Shown here in pieces: positions 6,770 through 15,871 of a stretch of DNA of 33,904 bases. Source of the DNA: a virus. The position numbers and the translations under genes are program-made. The stretch is from IMG/VR virus record IMGVR_UViG_3300020283_000013, positions 1-33,904 of that record; one strand, given 5' to 3'. Position 1 is the stretch's first letter, and each line of letters starts with the position of its first letter. A model generated the notes under the pieces. It searched no databases. It was given only the letters and a program-made list of their open reading frames with translations, and was not told the origin of the DNA.

Positions 6770-9700
6770 GCTAATGCTATTGCCCTAAAGTCTCTTATTC
6801 TAACTGGTTTGCACTCATTAATTTGTGTCATAACAATTTTAATTGTAAAAGCACTAAACTGCTCTAAATTATCAACTGTAAATTGATATTCGTTAAATTC
6901 ATCAAATTTACTGTTTCTAACGAAAGCATCTGCTCTTCCATCGTTATTTGCCTCATCAATAACCACATCACCAAAACCATCACCATCTGTGTCTAGCATA
7001 TTTGCATAACCAGGGAATGCTCTATAAGTAGATGAAACCTCAGATGAATCAGGAGAGAAGAGTCGATAAAATACTCTGAAATCTGCTCCTTCTTCAATAC
7101 TTGCACCAACTAATACTTTAAGTGATGTTGCGGGTTGAGCTAATTCTATTACGTCAGTTACAAATGATGATGCGTGAGGATCATTACGTAATTGATTTGT
7201 GCGAGAGTCAGTTGCATAATTATTAAATCCTATTGGATTGTTAATCTTATTTCTAAGATATATTAATGTTAGATTTTTTAAATCTACGACAGGAGATAGA
7301 TTCACATCAGCAGATGTTAAATTCATATCAAGAATAACAGATTTCTGTTTAGGAAGTCCAGTTAGTTTATCCTCATTTACGGTAGATGCTACTAATCTTG
7401 TATTATCAAAATGAGTAAATTGATTTAAAGCAATAGGTTGAACTCCTTGATCTAAGAATGAAACTTCATTTCCTCCAGCACTAGTTCCACTTATTGTCCT
7501 AACTGATGCAGTAATATCAGTTGTTGTAGATGGTGTAAGGAAATTAACATCTGGTTCAATTGATGAGTATTGATGGTTTTGTGAAATTTTCACTGTATTA
7601 CCACCAAATGCTCTTTCATCTGTAAAACATAGTAATTGCTTATCAGTTCTTGATGTGATAGCTGCTGTGTCTACCTCTAGATAATAGAAATCAATATCAG
7701 ATTCACCCCTAATAGATGCATTAGCAGGAACTGTAATTACTGTATTAATACCAACAAGAGGCATTCCTGCTGCTTCATAAGTTTGAATGTTTGTACCTAC
7801 AGCGTGAGGGACTGCAATAGTATCACCTACACCTCTTACAAGAGAAAGTACATCTGTCCCAACAGTATATTGAACGATTTCATTTTCAATAAGTGCTTGT
7901 CCTGTAGTTGCTGTAATTCCAGCAAATTTTGAAAATGGTGCAGTGTTACCTATAGAAACTGAGGTACTTTCCGCAGTCATTGCTTCAGTAATCGGAACTA
8001 ACAATGTATCTGGTTTGACATCTTTGATTTCAACTTTATTGTTTGCTCCATGATGTGCGTGATTAATCTGTAGTACTTCAAGAACTTTACCTGAGAATAA
8101 TTCACCGTTTTGAACGGAATCACCATTGACTGCAACATTAGATATTACTGCCCTTGTATCATTATTAGTTCCATACTGTACTAGTGCTTCATTATTGGGG
8201 AATTTATCTCCCTGAACATCGGTGAGGAATAAAGTATCAAATGTCGTTGAAATATTTTTAACAGCAAATTTAAATCCAGCACCTCTAATGACTTGAGCGT
8301 TTGAATTATCGACAGTTAAAACATCACCAACCTGATAACCAGATCCTACACCATTAATAGCTACAGCAGTAACTGATTCATTGACTACTGTTAAATTAAC
8401 AGTGCATCCAGTTCCACTTCCAGTAAGAGGTACGGTTGGAACTGCAGTTACACTGCTAAACGAATACCCAACACCACCACTTATTAGATCACCAGCACCA
8501 ACTATAGATCCACCGTGACCTTCAATTATACCAGTTACACTGACATCCTCACTATCTGCTGCTGCACCTGTACTTACTTTTCTTCCTATTGGAAGATTAG
8601 CAACTGTTCTAGTACCAGAACCATCAATAGATACTCTTAACTTTCGAGGTAATGAACGAATTGGATTATGTACGAGTAACTGTGTATTGAAATTACCTGG
8701 TTCAATTGGACTATTATAGAATCTAACAGTACCACTATCAACAAATTTTGCTTTACGAAGTTTAAATGTTAAATCTTGGTTTTGGCTTGCAGTCCATATT
8801 GTACCGTTTTGTGATTTAAATAAACTACCACCAAGATACTGTTTAGATACAACAACATTCTGAACATCTGGTAAATTTGCAGATTTAACAGATTTCTCGC
8901 CCATTGTTGAACACCACATTGTGAACTTATCAGAAGATGGTGCTAAGAATACTAAAGCAAATTCTTCATCTGGTGGTAAAAATATTGGTGACTGGAATTT
9001 GAGTGTAGTTGGTACAGAAGCATCATCAGATACGTTAATATAATCTGGACTTACAACAATTTCAGCATAATCCTGAACTAGTCTTTCTGTAGGAGTACCT
9101 AATTCAACAAATCTTAACTGAACTGTTAATTTAGCACTTGGATCTTTAGATGCAAAGTAAACATCAAATGAAGTTAAGAACGCACCAGTTTCATTCACTC
9201 TGAATGACTGTGCTAAAGGATCTCTTCCTCCTCCTCTTCTTCCACCACCTCTTCTACCTCTTCTCCTTCTTCTTCTACCCCCTCTACGTGTTGCTACTGT
9301 TCTACTGGTAACTTCATTCCTTGTAGTAACAACTATTTCATTTTCCTTCTCTGGAGGACGAGGTGGATTCCTTACCTGTACGATATTATTTGTTTGTGTT
9401 AATACAGTTCCAGTTCCAAGGAATGTTCCAGTACAACTACTTGCTAAAGGAATATCTGATGGTAGTGGTATAGTTCCATCTGCTTGAGATGTTATTTTAA
9501 ATGTTTTTGTTCCAGAAGTGAATAATGTTGGTGGTTTTGGTGTTTGATTTGCATTTCTAAAGAAGAATGATCCAATAACATCTCCCCAATTATCAGAAAG
9601 TAAATTTACATTTGTTACTGATGCAACTGCACCACTTGTTTTTCCTGTTAATTTTGCACCTTTTACAACATATCCAAAATATTTTTCATTATGTGCTAAT

Positions 9701-12700
9701 CCGATACAATCAACATTGAATAATCTTGATGTTGCTGAATATGTTGATGATGGTGCAGGTCTTGATTGATCATATGGATCAATTATATATTTCTCTACAC
9801 TTACACTAGGTGAACCTAACGCTGCAGCAACCTCTGGTCTTGATAAATCACCAAACTTGTGATTTGGTTCCTGAGATCTTAATAAACCTATTTCTACTCC
9901 ATTAAGTTCTACTTTTACATCTTCAAAAACGGTAAAAGTACCAGATGTCATTTGTATTTCAAATAATTTAGGAATAACATCAGGAATTCCACTATCCAAG
10001 AAATGATAATGTCTTGTTAGAGGTTTTAATCCACTAGCAAAGTAAGTAACGTTTCTTGACCTCATAAATGGATCTACTGCACTTTCTACTTTAGTGCTTT
10101 CAATGAAATCTCTTTCCTCCTCATTTCCTTCAAGTACATTTGTAAAACTTCTCTCAACTGTGCGGGTAACTGGTGTTGTTGATCTAGTTGTTGTTCTTGT
10201 TTCATTACCAGTACGAGCTGTAGTTGTAGTTGTAGTTGTTCTACCTCTAACAGATACATCACGAACAATGTTTGATCTCTCTACCCAAGTATTTCCTGTG
10301 GATTCTTTTCTTTCATTATTAATGTAAATTGTTCTCGTCCAGTTGTCTGATGGAGGATCAAGTATGACTAGTCCATGAAAAGCAATAACATTGAATGGGT
10401 TTACATTTTCAGTTGTAGTTGCTTGTGGATTTTCGATCCAATCTACCTCTTCATATGCTAATGTAATTAAATCACCAGTTTTTTGACAATTTGGATCAGA
10501 AAGTTTTAAATTAGAATTTAAATCTGCAGTATTTACATCAATATTGGAATCTAAAGCTAATTCTGGATCCATAGACCAGTAATCTATAGCAGAGTATAAT
10601 TGTTCGTTAGTTACATCTACATCACATCTTGAACCAGTTTCAGGACTAAAATCTATGAAGTCTCTATTTCTAAAATTATAAGCAACAAAACCAGTTTTAA
10701 ATCTATTAAGACCATCTGCATCTCTTACTTGAAATGATGCTGTTTCCAATTCTAAAGCATTGAGAGATGAAATATTTTCAAGATTTTTTATTCTTTTTTC
10801 TAATGAAGCAATATCTCGCATTGTAAATCTGCGATTATCTTTCATTTTTATAAACGCATCTTGTATATCATATAAGTATGGTGGATAAATGATTTCAGCA
10901 ATCTCCATCGCATCAGTATTAACTGACGGTGTAACAGGATTTTCTGCAGACTCCCCCTCTATTACATCTACATTTTCTTCCTGACCTATGATAACTTTAT
11001 CAATTCTACCCACATAATAATCAAATCCCATTATTGAGCTTTCATTAGGAGTAATTACAAAGGGATTAGATGTTTCAAACGATCTACTTGTAAATGCAAA
11101 TGGTGAAACGTTTGTACTATTTCCAAAATCAGAAAGATTGAATGGTTTAACCCTTGGTCGATAATCTATAATATCTGATGCAGCAATTTGACCTGCTAAA
11201 ATAGGAATATCTTTCTTATATCTCTCTGCGGTGTATGAATTAACTGTAAACACATCACCAGATATACCACTTTGAAACTGATCGAATATTATCAATAACT
11301 TTTTAGAGGGTGCTCCTGCATTCGCATTTCTAATAATTTTAGAATAGTCGCAGTATTGTAATTTATGACCCTTATCTAAAGTATAATTAGTTGTTCTATC
11401 AATAAAATTACCAACAGTTACACCTTGTAGAATTGTTTCTATATTTGATTCCTCAAAGTTTATTAATTCACCTACTGTGAATTGATTTCCATTTAAGTAT
11501 ACAAAATCAACAGTATTTGCAGTTCTACTTACAATTTGACCTATCGCACGACTATCTTTACCAATAATTTTTTCACCAACTATAGAATCAGTATTTAATG
11601 CTAATCCTGAAACAAATGTCAGTTTATCTAAAACTGGAGTGTTTGTGTCTTTAGACTCATATATTGCTACTATATTTACAACATCAGGGACATTTAAAGA
11701 TATTTCTTCATCTTCAACTCTCATTCCATAATTAGATGTTGTTGTAAGTCCACTATTAATTGTGTTTACTCTCGATGTTCTAGTTACTTCAAGTGTTTGA
11801 CTTCTGACAAAATCTTTTGTTTTGCTTGTTGTTCCTAATTTTTTAAGTGTTACATTAACAACAGCAGCACCAGTTGCTTTAGATAGACCACTAAAGGTAA
11901 CAGTTTCCCCTCCATTAACAATACTAAACTGGTCATCAGTTAATTTTTCTGTTGTTCCATCTGGATAATGTATTGAATATCTTTCAGCGTCGAATGGTTC
12001 AAAAAATACACTTGTAATACCAACTGAAGTTGTTAATCCAACTGATGAATTAAATGAAATCGTATTATTAGTAATATTTGCTGCTCCACCAGTTATTTGT
12101 TTACTAATAATCAAATTAGAGTCTGCTAGATTTACGTTACTTACATTAGGTTTTGGTAACTCCCCAAAAATTCCTGATTTTTCAAGATTTAATACTCTTG
12201 GAACTTTTACGCTAAATGTGGATGTTGTTGTTTTATTTGTTGAAACTGTTCCACCAACATTAATACCTGCAACACTTGTTGTTGTTCCTAAAGTTAATGT
12301 TTTACCTTCAGTTGATATGTCAATAACTTCATTAAAAACAGGAACTGATGACTTACCATCACTGAATGAAATAATTGAACCTGTTTGTATACCAGCGTTT
12401 CCTGAAAAATTACCATTTACGACAGTAGCAGCAGTACCAACGACATTGATTGTGTCATTCAAAGAAAATCCAGTCAATTGACGATCATATAATACTGTAT
12501 CAGCACTAAAATCAGTCAATAATCCACTGTTAAGTGCATTTGCATCTTGGAATACTGATTTTATATCATCAATCGTATAAAAAACTATTTCTTTTATTGA
12601 TATTTTGTCATTAGACTCTACTTCATCAAGTATTATTTGTTCTCCTCTTATAAATCTACCCGTTGTCTGTGATACAGAAATTTCATTAGCACCTGATGTA

Positions 12701-14229
12701 CCAGCATTTTCAGCAACATATCCAATTGCTCCACTTGAAAGACCTCTTATTCTTGAACCCTGAAGTACTTTTACATTATCAAATTCAGTACATTTTAAAA
12801 TTATAAATGTCTGAATATCGTAAAGATATAAATCAAAACTTGTTGTTTGATCCTTGTAAGTATCATCGGTTAATGAATAATAATAAACTCTTGCTTCACC
12901 TACTTTAGGTCCACTAGCTGCATTGCTATTACCTTTTCTATCACCATGAAGTTGAATGGTATTTGAACTTGACCCACCTATGTTTATATTTGGAACTCCC
13001 TGTGCATTATTAACTCTTATCAAACTACCCATTTCAAATGGTATAGACGCTGAGTTAACTCTAAGTGTTTTTCTTGGTTTGTTAACATCTAATATTATAG
13101 AACCTGGAAGATCTACGTCAAAACCTTTAACATACGCTCTACCTGGTGATATTTTAAGAGCCAATAAATCTTCGTTAGGAATTAATCTATTATCATCAGT
13201 TAATCTATCTGCTGTAAAAAGTCCTTCATTTCCTATCTCATCATTTAAAGATTCTTGAAGTTCAATTCTGAATGGTTCTACTGAATAATCACCTGACTCA
13301 TCGAATGTTCTTTTTGCAAAATACTCTTTTATTTTGCTGTAAACTGAATCATCTTGAAGTCTTTTTATCTCTCCCTCATCTGTTCTCATCAATTCTACAA
13401 AGTTTGTATCTTCGTAGTCTGTTAAAGATTTTTTAGCAAGTTGAACAGAAATTTTGAATCTGTCAGCACCAGGTGCAGCAAAGTTTGTAAAACCTTTTGC
13501 GTTATCATACAAAGATGAATCATCGTTTGAGTTGATTATTTCCTCTGAAACATCAAAACCTACTCTATATGATGGTTGATTATTATATGGATCTAATATT
13601 AAGAGTTGAGAACTTACATCAACAAACGCACCACGAATAAAATATACACCTGTGCTTATACCAAAAGCAGAACCAGTTGCAGTTGCATTATCTGAAACTA
13701 AAGTTAATATTGTTTCTCCAACTGATAATGTTGTATTTCCATAGGTAAGTGGTTCCTCTAATATCAATACTTCACTATCAGGGAAAGCACTACTTTCACC
13801 TGATGTTCCTGATTGAATATATTTGACAAAAATTGTTATTTTTTCTACACCCTCAGCTGGAGGTAATATAAAATTCTTTATTGTTGCAACTATACCTGAA
13901 TTTTGTCCTCTTACTCTTATTCCTTTTCCACCATTAGCTGCGATAATGTCGCTTAAGTAAATTGACACATCAATGCCAAGATGTGTTTCATTTACTTTTG
14001 CAGAAAAATAGGTGCTATCAAGTTCAATGTTACCTGGTATAACCATTGAACCTTCTTTAAATATATGCTTACCGAAAGCCTCAACCTGATTTTGTAAAAG
14101 AGATTGTAAACCAGTTAATTCCCTTGCTTGAACTGGATAACCAGGTTTAAACAATATCTTATAAAATTGATCGGCTTTATCAAAGTCATCAAAATACGGT
14201 GATATATTTAAGTTAGTCTTTTGTGGCAT
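6766..14229 (-). CDS. DUF4815 giant virion structural protein (T4 gene 9-11 slot)
   Basis: The 2487-aa protein begins with a DUF4815-type N-terminus (NISPYFDDFDKADQFYKILF; GYPVQARELTGLQSLLQNQV; GSMVIPGN), a family I know from cyanophage and other phage structural proteins. It follows gp8, where T4 has baseplate genes 9, 10 and 11, so a baseplate, tail-fibre connector or fibre role is inferred. Other visible parts: a Thr/Arg-rich linker (1330-1362), an Arg/Gly tract (1648-1669) directly before DPLAQSF, GxGY-type repeats around 8255-8520, an '[L]xRGxG...HAVGTN' beta module around 7780-7990, an acidic DTDGDGFGD loop (from 2413) and a conserved-looking end (RIRDFRAIALA). No enzyme motif, signal peptide or transmembrane segment is seen. 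It starts 2 bases after the gp8 stop without an obvious Shine-Dalgarno. Confidence 0.85.
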   Translation of the reverse strand: MPQKTNLNISPYFDDFDKADQFYKILFKPGYPVQARELTGLQSLLQNQVEAFGKHIFKEGSMVIPGNIELDSTYFSAKVNETHLGIDVSIYLSDIIAANGGKGIRVRGQNSGIVATIKNFILPPAEGVEKITIFVKYIQSGTSGESSAFPDSEVLILEEPLTYGNTTLSVGETILTLVSDNATATGSAFGISTGVYFIRGAFVDVSSQLLILDPYNNQPSYRVGFDVSEEIINSNDDSSLYDNAKGFTNFAAPGADRFKISVQLAKKSLTDYEDTNFVELMRTDEGEIKRLQDDSVYSKIKEYFAKRTFDESGDYSVEPFRIELQESLNDEIGNEGLFTADRLTDDNRLIPNEDLLALKISPGRAYVKGFDVDLPGSIILDVNKPRKTLRVNSASIPFEMGSLIRVNNAQGVPNINIGGSSSNTIQLHGDRKGNSNAASGPKVGEARVYYYSLTDDTYKDQTTSFDLYLYDIQTFIILKCTEFDNVKVLQGSRIRGLSSGAIGYVAENAGTSGANEISVSQTTGRFIRGEQIILDEVESNDKISIKEIVFYTIDDIKSVFQDANALNSGLLTDFSADTVLYDRQLTGFSLNDTINVVGTAATVVNGNFSGNAGIQTGSIISFSDGKSSVPVFNEVIDISTEGKTLTLGTTTSVAGINVGGTVSTNKTTTSTFSVKVPRVLNLEKSGIFGELPKPNVSNVNLADSNLIISKQITGGAANITNNTISFNSSVGLTTSVGITSVFFEPFDAERYSIHYPDGTTEKLTDDQFSIVNGGETVTFSGLSKATGAAVVNVTLKKLGTTSKTKDFVRSQTLEVTRTSRVNTINSGLTTTSNYGMRVEDEEISLNVPDVVNIVAIYESKDTNTPVLDKLTFVSGLALNTDSIVGEKIIGKDSRAIGQIVSRTANTVDFVYLNGNQFTVGELINFEESNIETILQGVTVGNFIDRTTNYTLDKGHKLQYCDYSKIIRNANAGAPSKKLLIIFDQFQSGISGDVFTVNSYTAERYKKDIPILAGQIAASDIIDYRPRVKPFNLSDFGNSTNVSPFAFTSRSFETSNPFVITPNESSIMGFDYYVGRIDKVIIGQEENVDVIEGESAENPVTPSVNTDAMEIAEIIYPPYLYDIQDAFIKMKDNRRFTMRDIASLEKRIKNLENISSLNALELETASFQVRDADGLNRFKTGFVAYNFRNRDFIDFSPETGSRCDVDVTNEQLYSAIDYWSMDPELALDSNIDVNTADLNSNLKLSDPNCQKTGDLITLAYEEVDWIENPQATTTENVNPFNVIAFHGLVILDPPSDNWTRTIYINNERKESTGNTWVERSNIVRDVSVRGRTTTTTTTARTGNETRTTTRSTTPVTRTVERSFTNVLEGNEEERDFIESTKVESAVDPFMRSRNVTYFASGLKPLTRHYHFLDSGIPDVIPKLFEIQMTSGTFTVFEDVKVELNGVEIGLLRSQEPNHKFGDLSRPEVAAALGSPSVSVEKYIIDPYDQSRPAPSSTYSATSRLFNVDCIGLAHNEKYFGYVVKGAKLTGKTSGAVASVTNVNLLSDNWGDVIGSFFFRNANQTPKPPTLFTSGTKTFKITSQADGTIPLPSDIPLASSCTGTFLGTGTVLTQTNNIVQVRNPPRPPEKENEIVVTTRNEVTSRTVATRRGGRRRRRRGRRGGGRRGGGRDPLAQSFRVNETGAFLTSFDVYFASKDPSAKLTVQLRFVELGTPTERLVQDYAEIVVSPDYINVSDDASVPTTLKFQSPIFLPPDEEFALVFLAPSSDKFTMWCSTMGEKSVKSANLPDVQNVVVSKQYLGGSLFKSQNGTIWTASQNQDLTFKLRKAKFVDSGTVRFYNSPIEPGNFNTQLLVHNPIRSLPRKLRVSIDGSGTRTVANLPIGRKVSTGAAADSEDVSVTGIIEGHGGSIVGAGDLISGGVGYSFSSVTAVPTVPLTGSGTGCTVNLTVVNESVTAVAINGVGSGYQVGDVLTVDNSNAQVIRGAGFKFAVKNISTTFDTLFLTDVQGDKFPNNEALVQYGTNNDTRAVISNVAVNGDSVQNGELFSGKVLEVLQINHAHHGANNKVEIKDVKPDTLLVPITEAMTAESTSVSIGNTAPFSKFAGITATTGQALIENEIVQYTVGTDVLSLVRGVGDTIAVPHAVGTNIQTYEAAGMPLVGINTVITVPANASIRGESDIDFYYLEVDTAAITSRTDKQLLCFTDERAFGGNTVKISQNHQYSSIEPDVNFLTPSTTTDITASVRTISGTSAGGNEVSFLDQGVQPIALNQFTHFDNTRLVASTVNEDKLTGLPKQKSVILDMNLTSADVNLSPVVDLKNLTLIYLRNKINNPIGFNNYATDSRTNQLRNDPHASSFVTDVIELAQPATSLKVLVGASIEEGADFRVFYRLFSPDSSEVSSTYRAFPGYANMLDTDGDGFGDVVIDEANNDGRADAFVRNSKFDEFNEYQFTVDNLEQFSAFTIKIVMTQINECKPVRIRDFRAIALA
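9223..9288 (-). other. Arg/Gly-only tract within the DUF4815 protein
   Basis: Twenty-two consecutive codons (residues 1648-1669) encode only Arg (13) and Gly (9), including six Arg in a row. The tract ends directly at the DPLAQSF segment that opens the next structured region. The plus strand is almost pure pyrimidine here. The reading frame is open on both sides, so this is coded sequence rather than a frameshift. Confidence 0.9.
10144..10242 (-). other. Thr/Arg-rich low-complexity linker in the DUF4815 protein
   Basis: Residues 1330-1362 are dominated by Thr and Arg, starting with Arg then seven Thr and continuing ARTGNETRTTTRSTTPVTR. It separates two structured-looking regions and is probably a flexible, exposed linker. 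Confidence 0.75.
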
Positions 14230-14231
14230 TT

Positions 14232-15830
14232 TTAGAATTCGAGTATGATTTTAATGTCTTCCTTTTGACGAGAATTTCTGACAATTGTAGGTCTATTATC
14301 CAAGTAAATCGTTTCTCCTGACCCTTTATTTATCTCAGTATCAGAAAGACCTGAAATAAAGTTCACACCTAAGTTAATTAATTTGTTACCATCAGGGTTT
14401 GTTGTGATTCCTGAAAAATTTCTAGAAATCGCTCCAGAAAAACTTGTTTCCTGACCTTTAATATCATTTGAACCTGCTGCGGATTCAAAATTGTAGATTC
14501 TACCAGCAGTTGATATACCAGCATAATCCTCATGACTTAAAAATGTGCGGTTAAAATTTAATGATCTATCTCTAAAATATTTTAAAACTTTAGTTTCAGA
14601 ATCAAAAGATGCAACATACGCACTTGCTTGTTTACCAGCGTTTGGAGGTTGAATTAGAACTTGTCTTATCTCCTCACCTACATTTGGTTTTCCAGAAATA
14701 GTATCAAACTTAATTGCTTGTAATGAAGAGAAAGTATTATCAGTATATGTCACTGACGTTCCAACTTTTGTTGGATTTTTTACAATACCAACTTGTGAAA
14801 ATTTTGTATCAATAGGAAAATCTTTTGTTGAATCATCAAATCGAGCATAGATAATTACTTTATCAGTTCCTAATTCAGTGTAAATATCAGAACCATGTCC
14901 TAATTTAGGAGGAATTATTGGAATTAACTTGGCACGGTCAGTAGATGTGGTAACACCGCTACTTAGTGTGCCTAAATCAACAATACCGTAACTATAACCT
15001 GATCCTCCAGAACTTACAGTTACGTTAGTAATAGTTCCATTTACAACATCGACTCTTGCTTTAGCTCCAGTTCCATCACCAACTATGTCTACTTCTTGAC
15101 TCAATCCATTAGCGTAATCTGCTCCAGCTCTGTCAATGTAAACGTGTTTAATTTGATTTAAATTTACAGAAGAATTACCATTTTCACGAACTGATCTAAT
15201 TTGAGAATCTTCACTTGTACCCCAATTATTGGGAACAGTAATGAATTCAGTTGAATCAAATTTAATAATATCACTAGGTGATACGGTAAAAAGATATTTC
15301 CAAACATATCCATCACCACTATTTCCTGCTTTTGATGGTTCTAAATCTGTGAAGGTTGGTTCGTCTTGAGATACGTTTCCAAGTGGTTTATCTCCTGTTG
15401 ATCCATTATCAATACAAATATAAACCTTAAAGTCGGAATTAAGTACGTAGTAGTTCGCATCATATAACCTATTTGCACCTGTTAATGGACTAGGATTTTC
15501 GACACTATAATCATCTCTGTAAATTTCATATCTACTACCTGCTACCCAATCTACTCTTCTTATAATTCTCCTTATATTAGCTGATGATACTTTTTTACCA
15601 TACATCATCGTATCACCTGCATGTCGTCTATATGAAAAACTATCTATAGGTGCTGGAGTTCTAGTGTCCCATCCTAAAGATCTACCATATCCCACTAAAG
15701 TTTCGTCAGGAGTACCTGCTGGATTTGGTAATCCAATAAAAACGTAATATGAATTATTAGTATTTTCTACTGACTCAACAAAATTGTTAGCATTCAGAAT
15801 TCTAAATTGATCAGTAATTATCGCTGACAT
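14232..15830 (-). CDS. 8: Baseplate wedge subunit gp8
   Basis: gp8 is a baseplate wedge component. The 532-aa product (T4 gp8 is 334 aa) matches T4 gp8 by eye at both ends: it starts with a ITDQFRILNANNFVESV segment (VTSKFRTEKMLNFYNSI in T4), carries IRRIIRRVDW (LDAVIPRRDW in T4), has GDGYVWKYLFTVSPSDI (GDGYVWEYLFEIPPDV in T4), and ends SGETIYLDNRPTIV...EDIKIILEF (SGEMIYMENRPPII...EEINILFTF in T4). The extra length lies in the middle, where residues 228-285 form two GxGY-type repeat cores (DRAGADY and SSGGSGYSYG). It has its own late promoter 21 bases upstream of the ATG and is followed after 2 bases by the DUF4815 gene. Confidence 0.92.
   Translation of the reverse strand: MSAIITDQFRILNANNFVESVENTNNSYYVFIGLPNPAGTPDETLVGYGRSLGWDTRTPAPIDSFSYRRHAGDTMMYGKKVSSANIRRIIRRVDWVAGSRYEIYRDDYSVENPSPLTGANRLYDANYYVLNSDFKVYICIDNGSTGDKPLGNVSQDEPTFTDLEPSKAGNSGDGYVWKYLFTVSPSDIIKFDSTEFITVPNNWGTSEDSQIRSVRENGNSSVNLNQIKHVYIDRAGADYANGLSQEVDIVGDGTGAKARVDVVNGTITNVTVSSGGSGYSYGIVDLGTLSSGVTTSTDRAKLIPIIPPKLGHGSDIYTELGTDKVIIYARFDDSTKDFPIDTKFSQVGIVKNPTKVGTSVTYTDNTFSSLQAIKFDTISGKPNVGEEIRQVLIQPPNAGKQASAYVASFDSETKVLKYFRDRSLNFNRTFLSHEDYAGISTAGRIYNFESAAGSNDIKGQETSFSGAISRNFSGITTNPDGNKLINLGVNFISGLSDTEINKGSGETIYLDNRPTIVRNSRQKEDIKIILEF
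14976..15149 (-). repeat. Two GxGY-type repeat cores inserted in gp8
   Basis: Residues 228-285 of gp8 contain IKHVYIDRAGADYANG and, about 36 residues on, ITNVTVSSGGSGYSYG with GTGAKARVDVVNG between them. This matches the module pattern of gp14 and gp7 and is absent from T4 gp8 as I know it. Confidence 0.65.
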
Positions 15831-15851
15831 TGTTAATTAACTTTTTCTTTT

Positions 15852-15859
15852 TATTTATA
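15852..15859 (-). promoter_or_regulatory. T4-type late promoter before gp8
   Basis: The minus strand reads TATAAATA, an exact match to the T4 late consensus, in the 41-base gap between the gp7 stop (15872) and the gp8 ATG (15830). There are 21 bases between box and start codon, so the leader is very short. No strong Shine-Dalgarno is visible in it. Confidence 0.82.
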
Positions 15860-15871
15860 GAGGTAATTGAA

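Noticed and set aside
9223-9288. Arg/Gly tract as a sequencing or frameshift artefact
   Set aside because: The frame is open and meaningful on both sides (DPLAQSF downstream, a normal structural sequence upstream).
14327-14334. GATAAATA 98 bases upstream of the DUF4815 gene (gp8 codons), and another at 2298-2305 upstream of gp15
   Set aside because: Both are inside coding sequence, one base from the TATAAATA consensus, and are explained by Asp-Lys-Tyr or similar codons. They are possible weak late promoters but cannot be supported.
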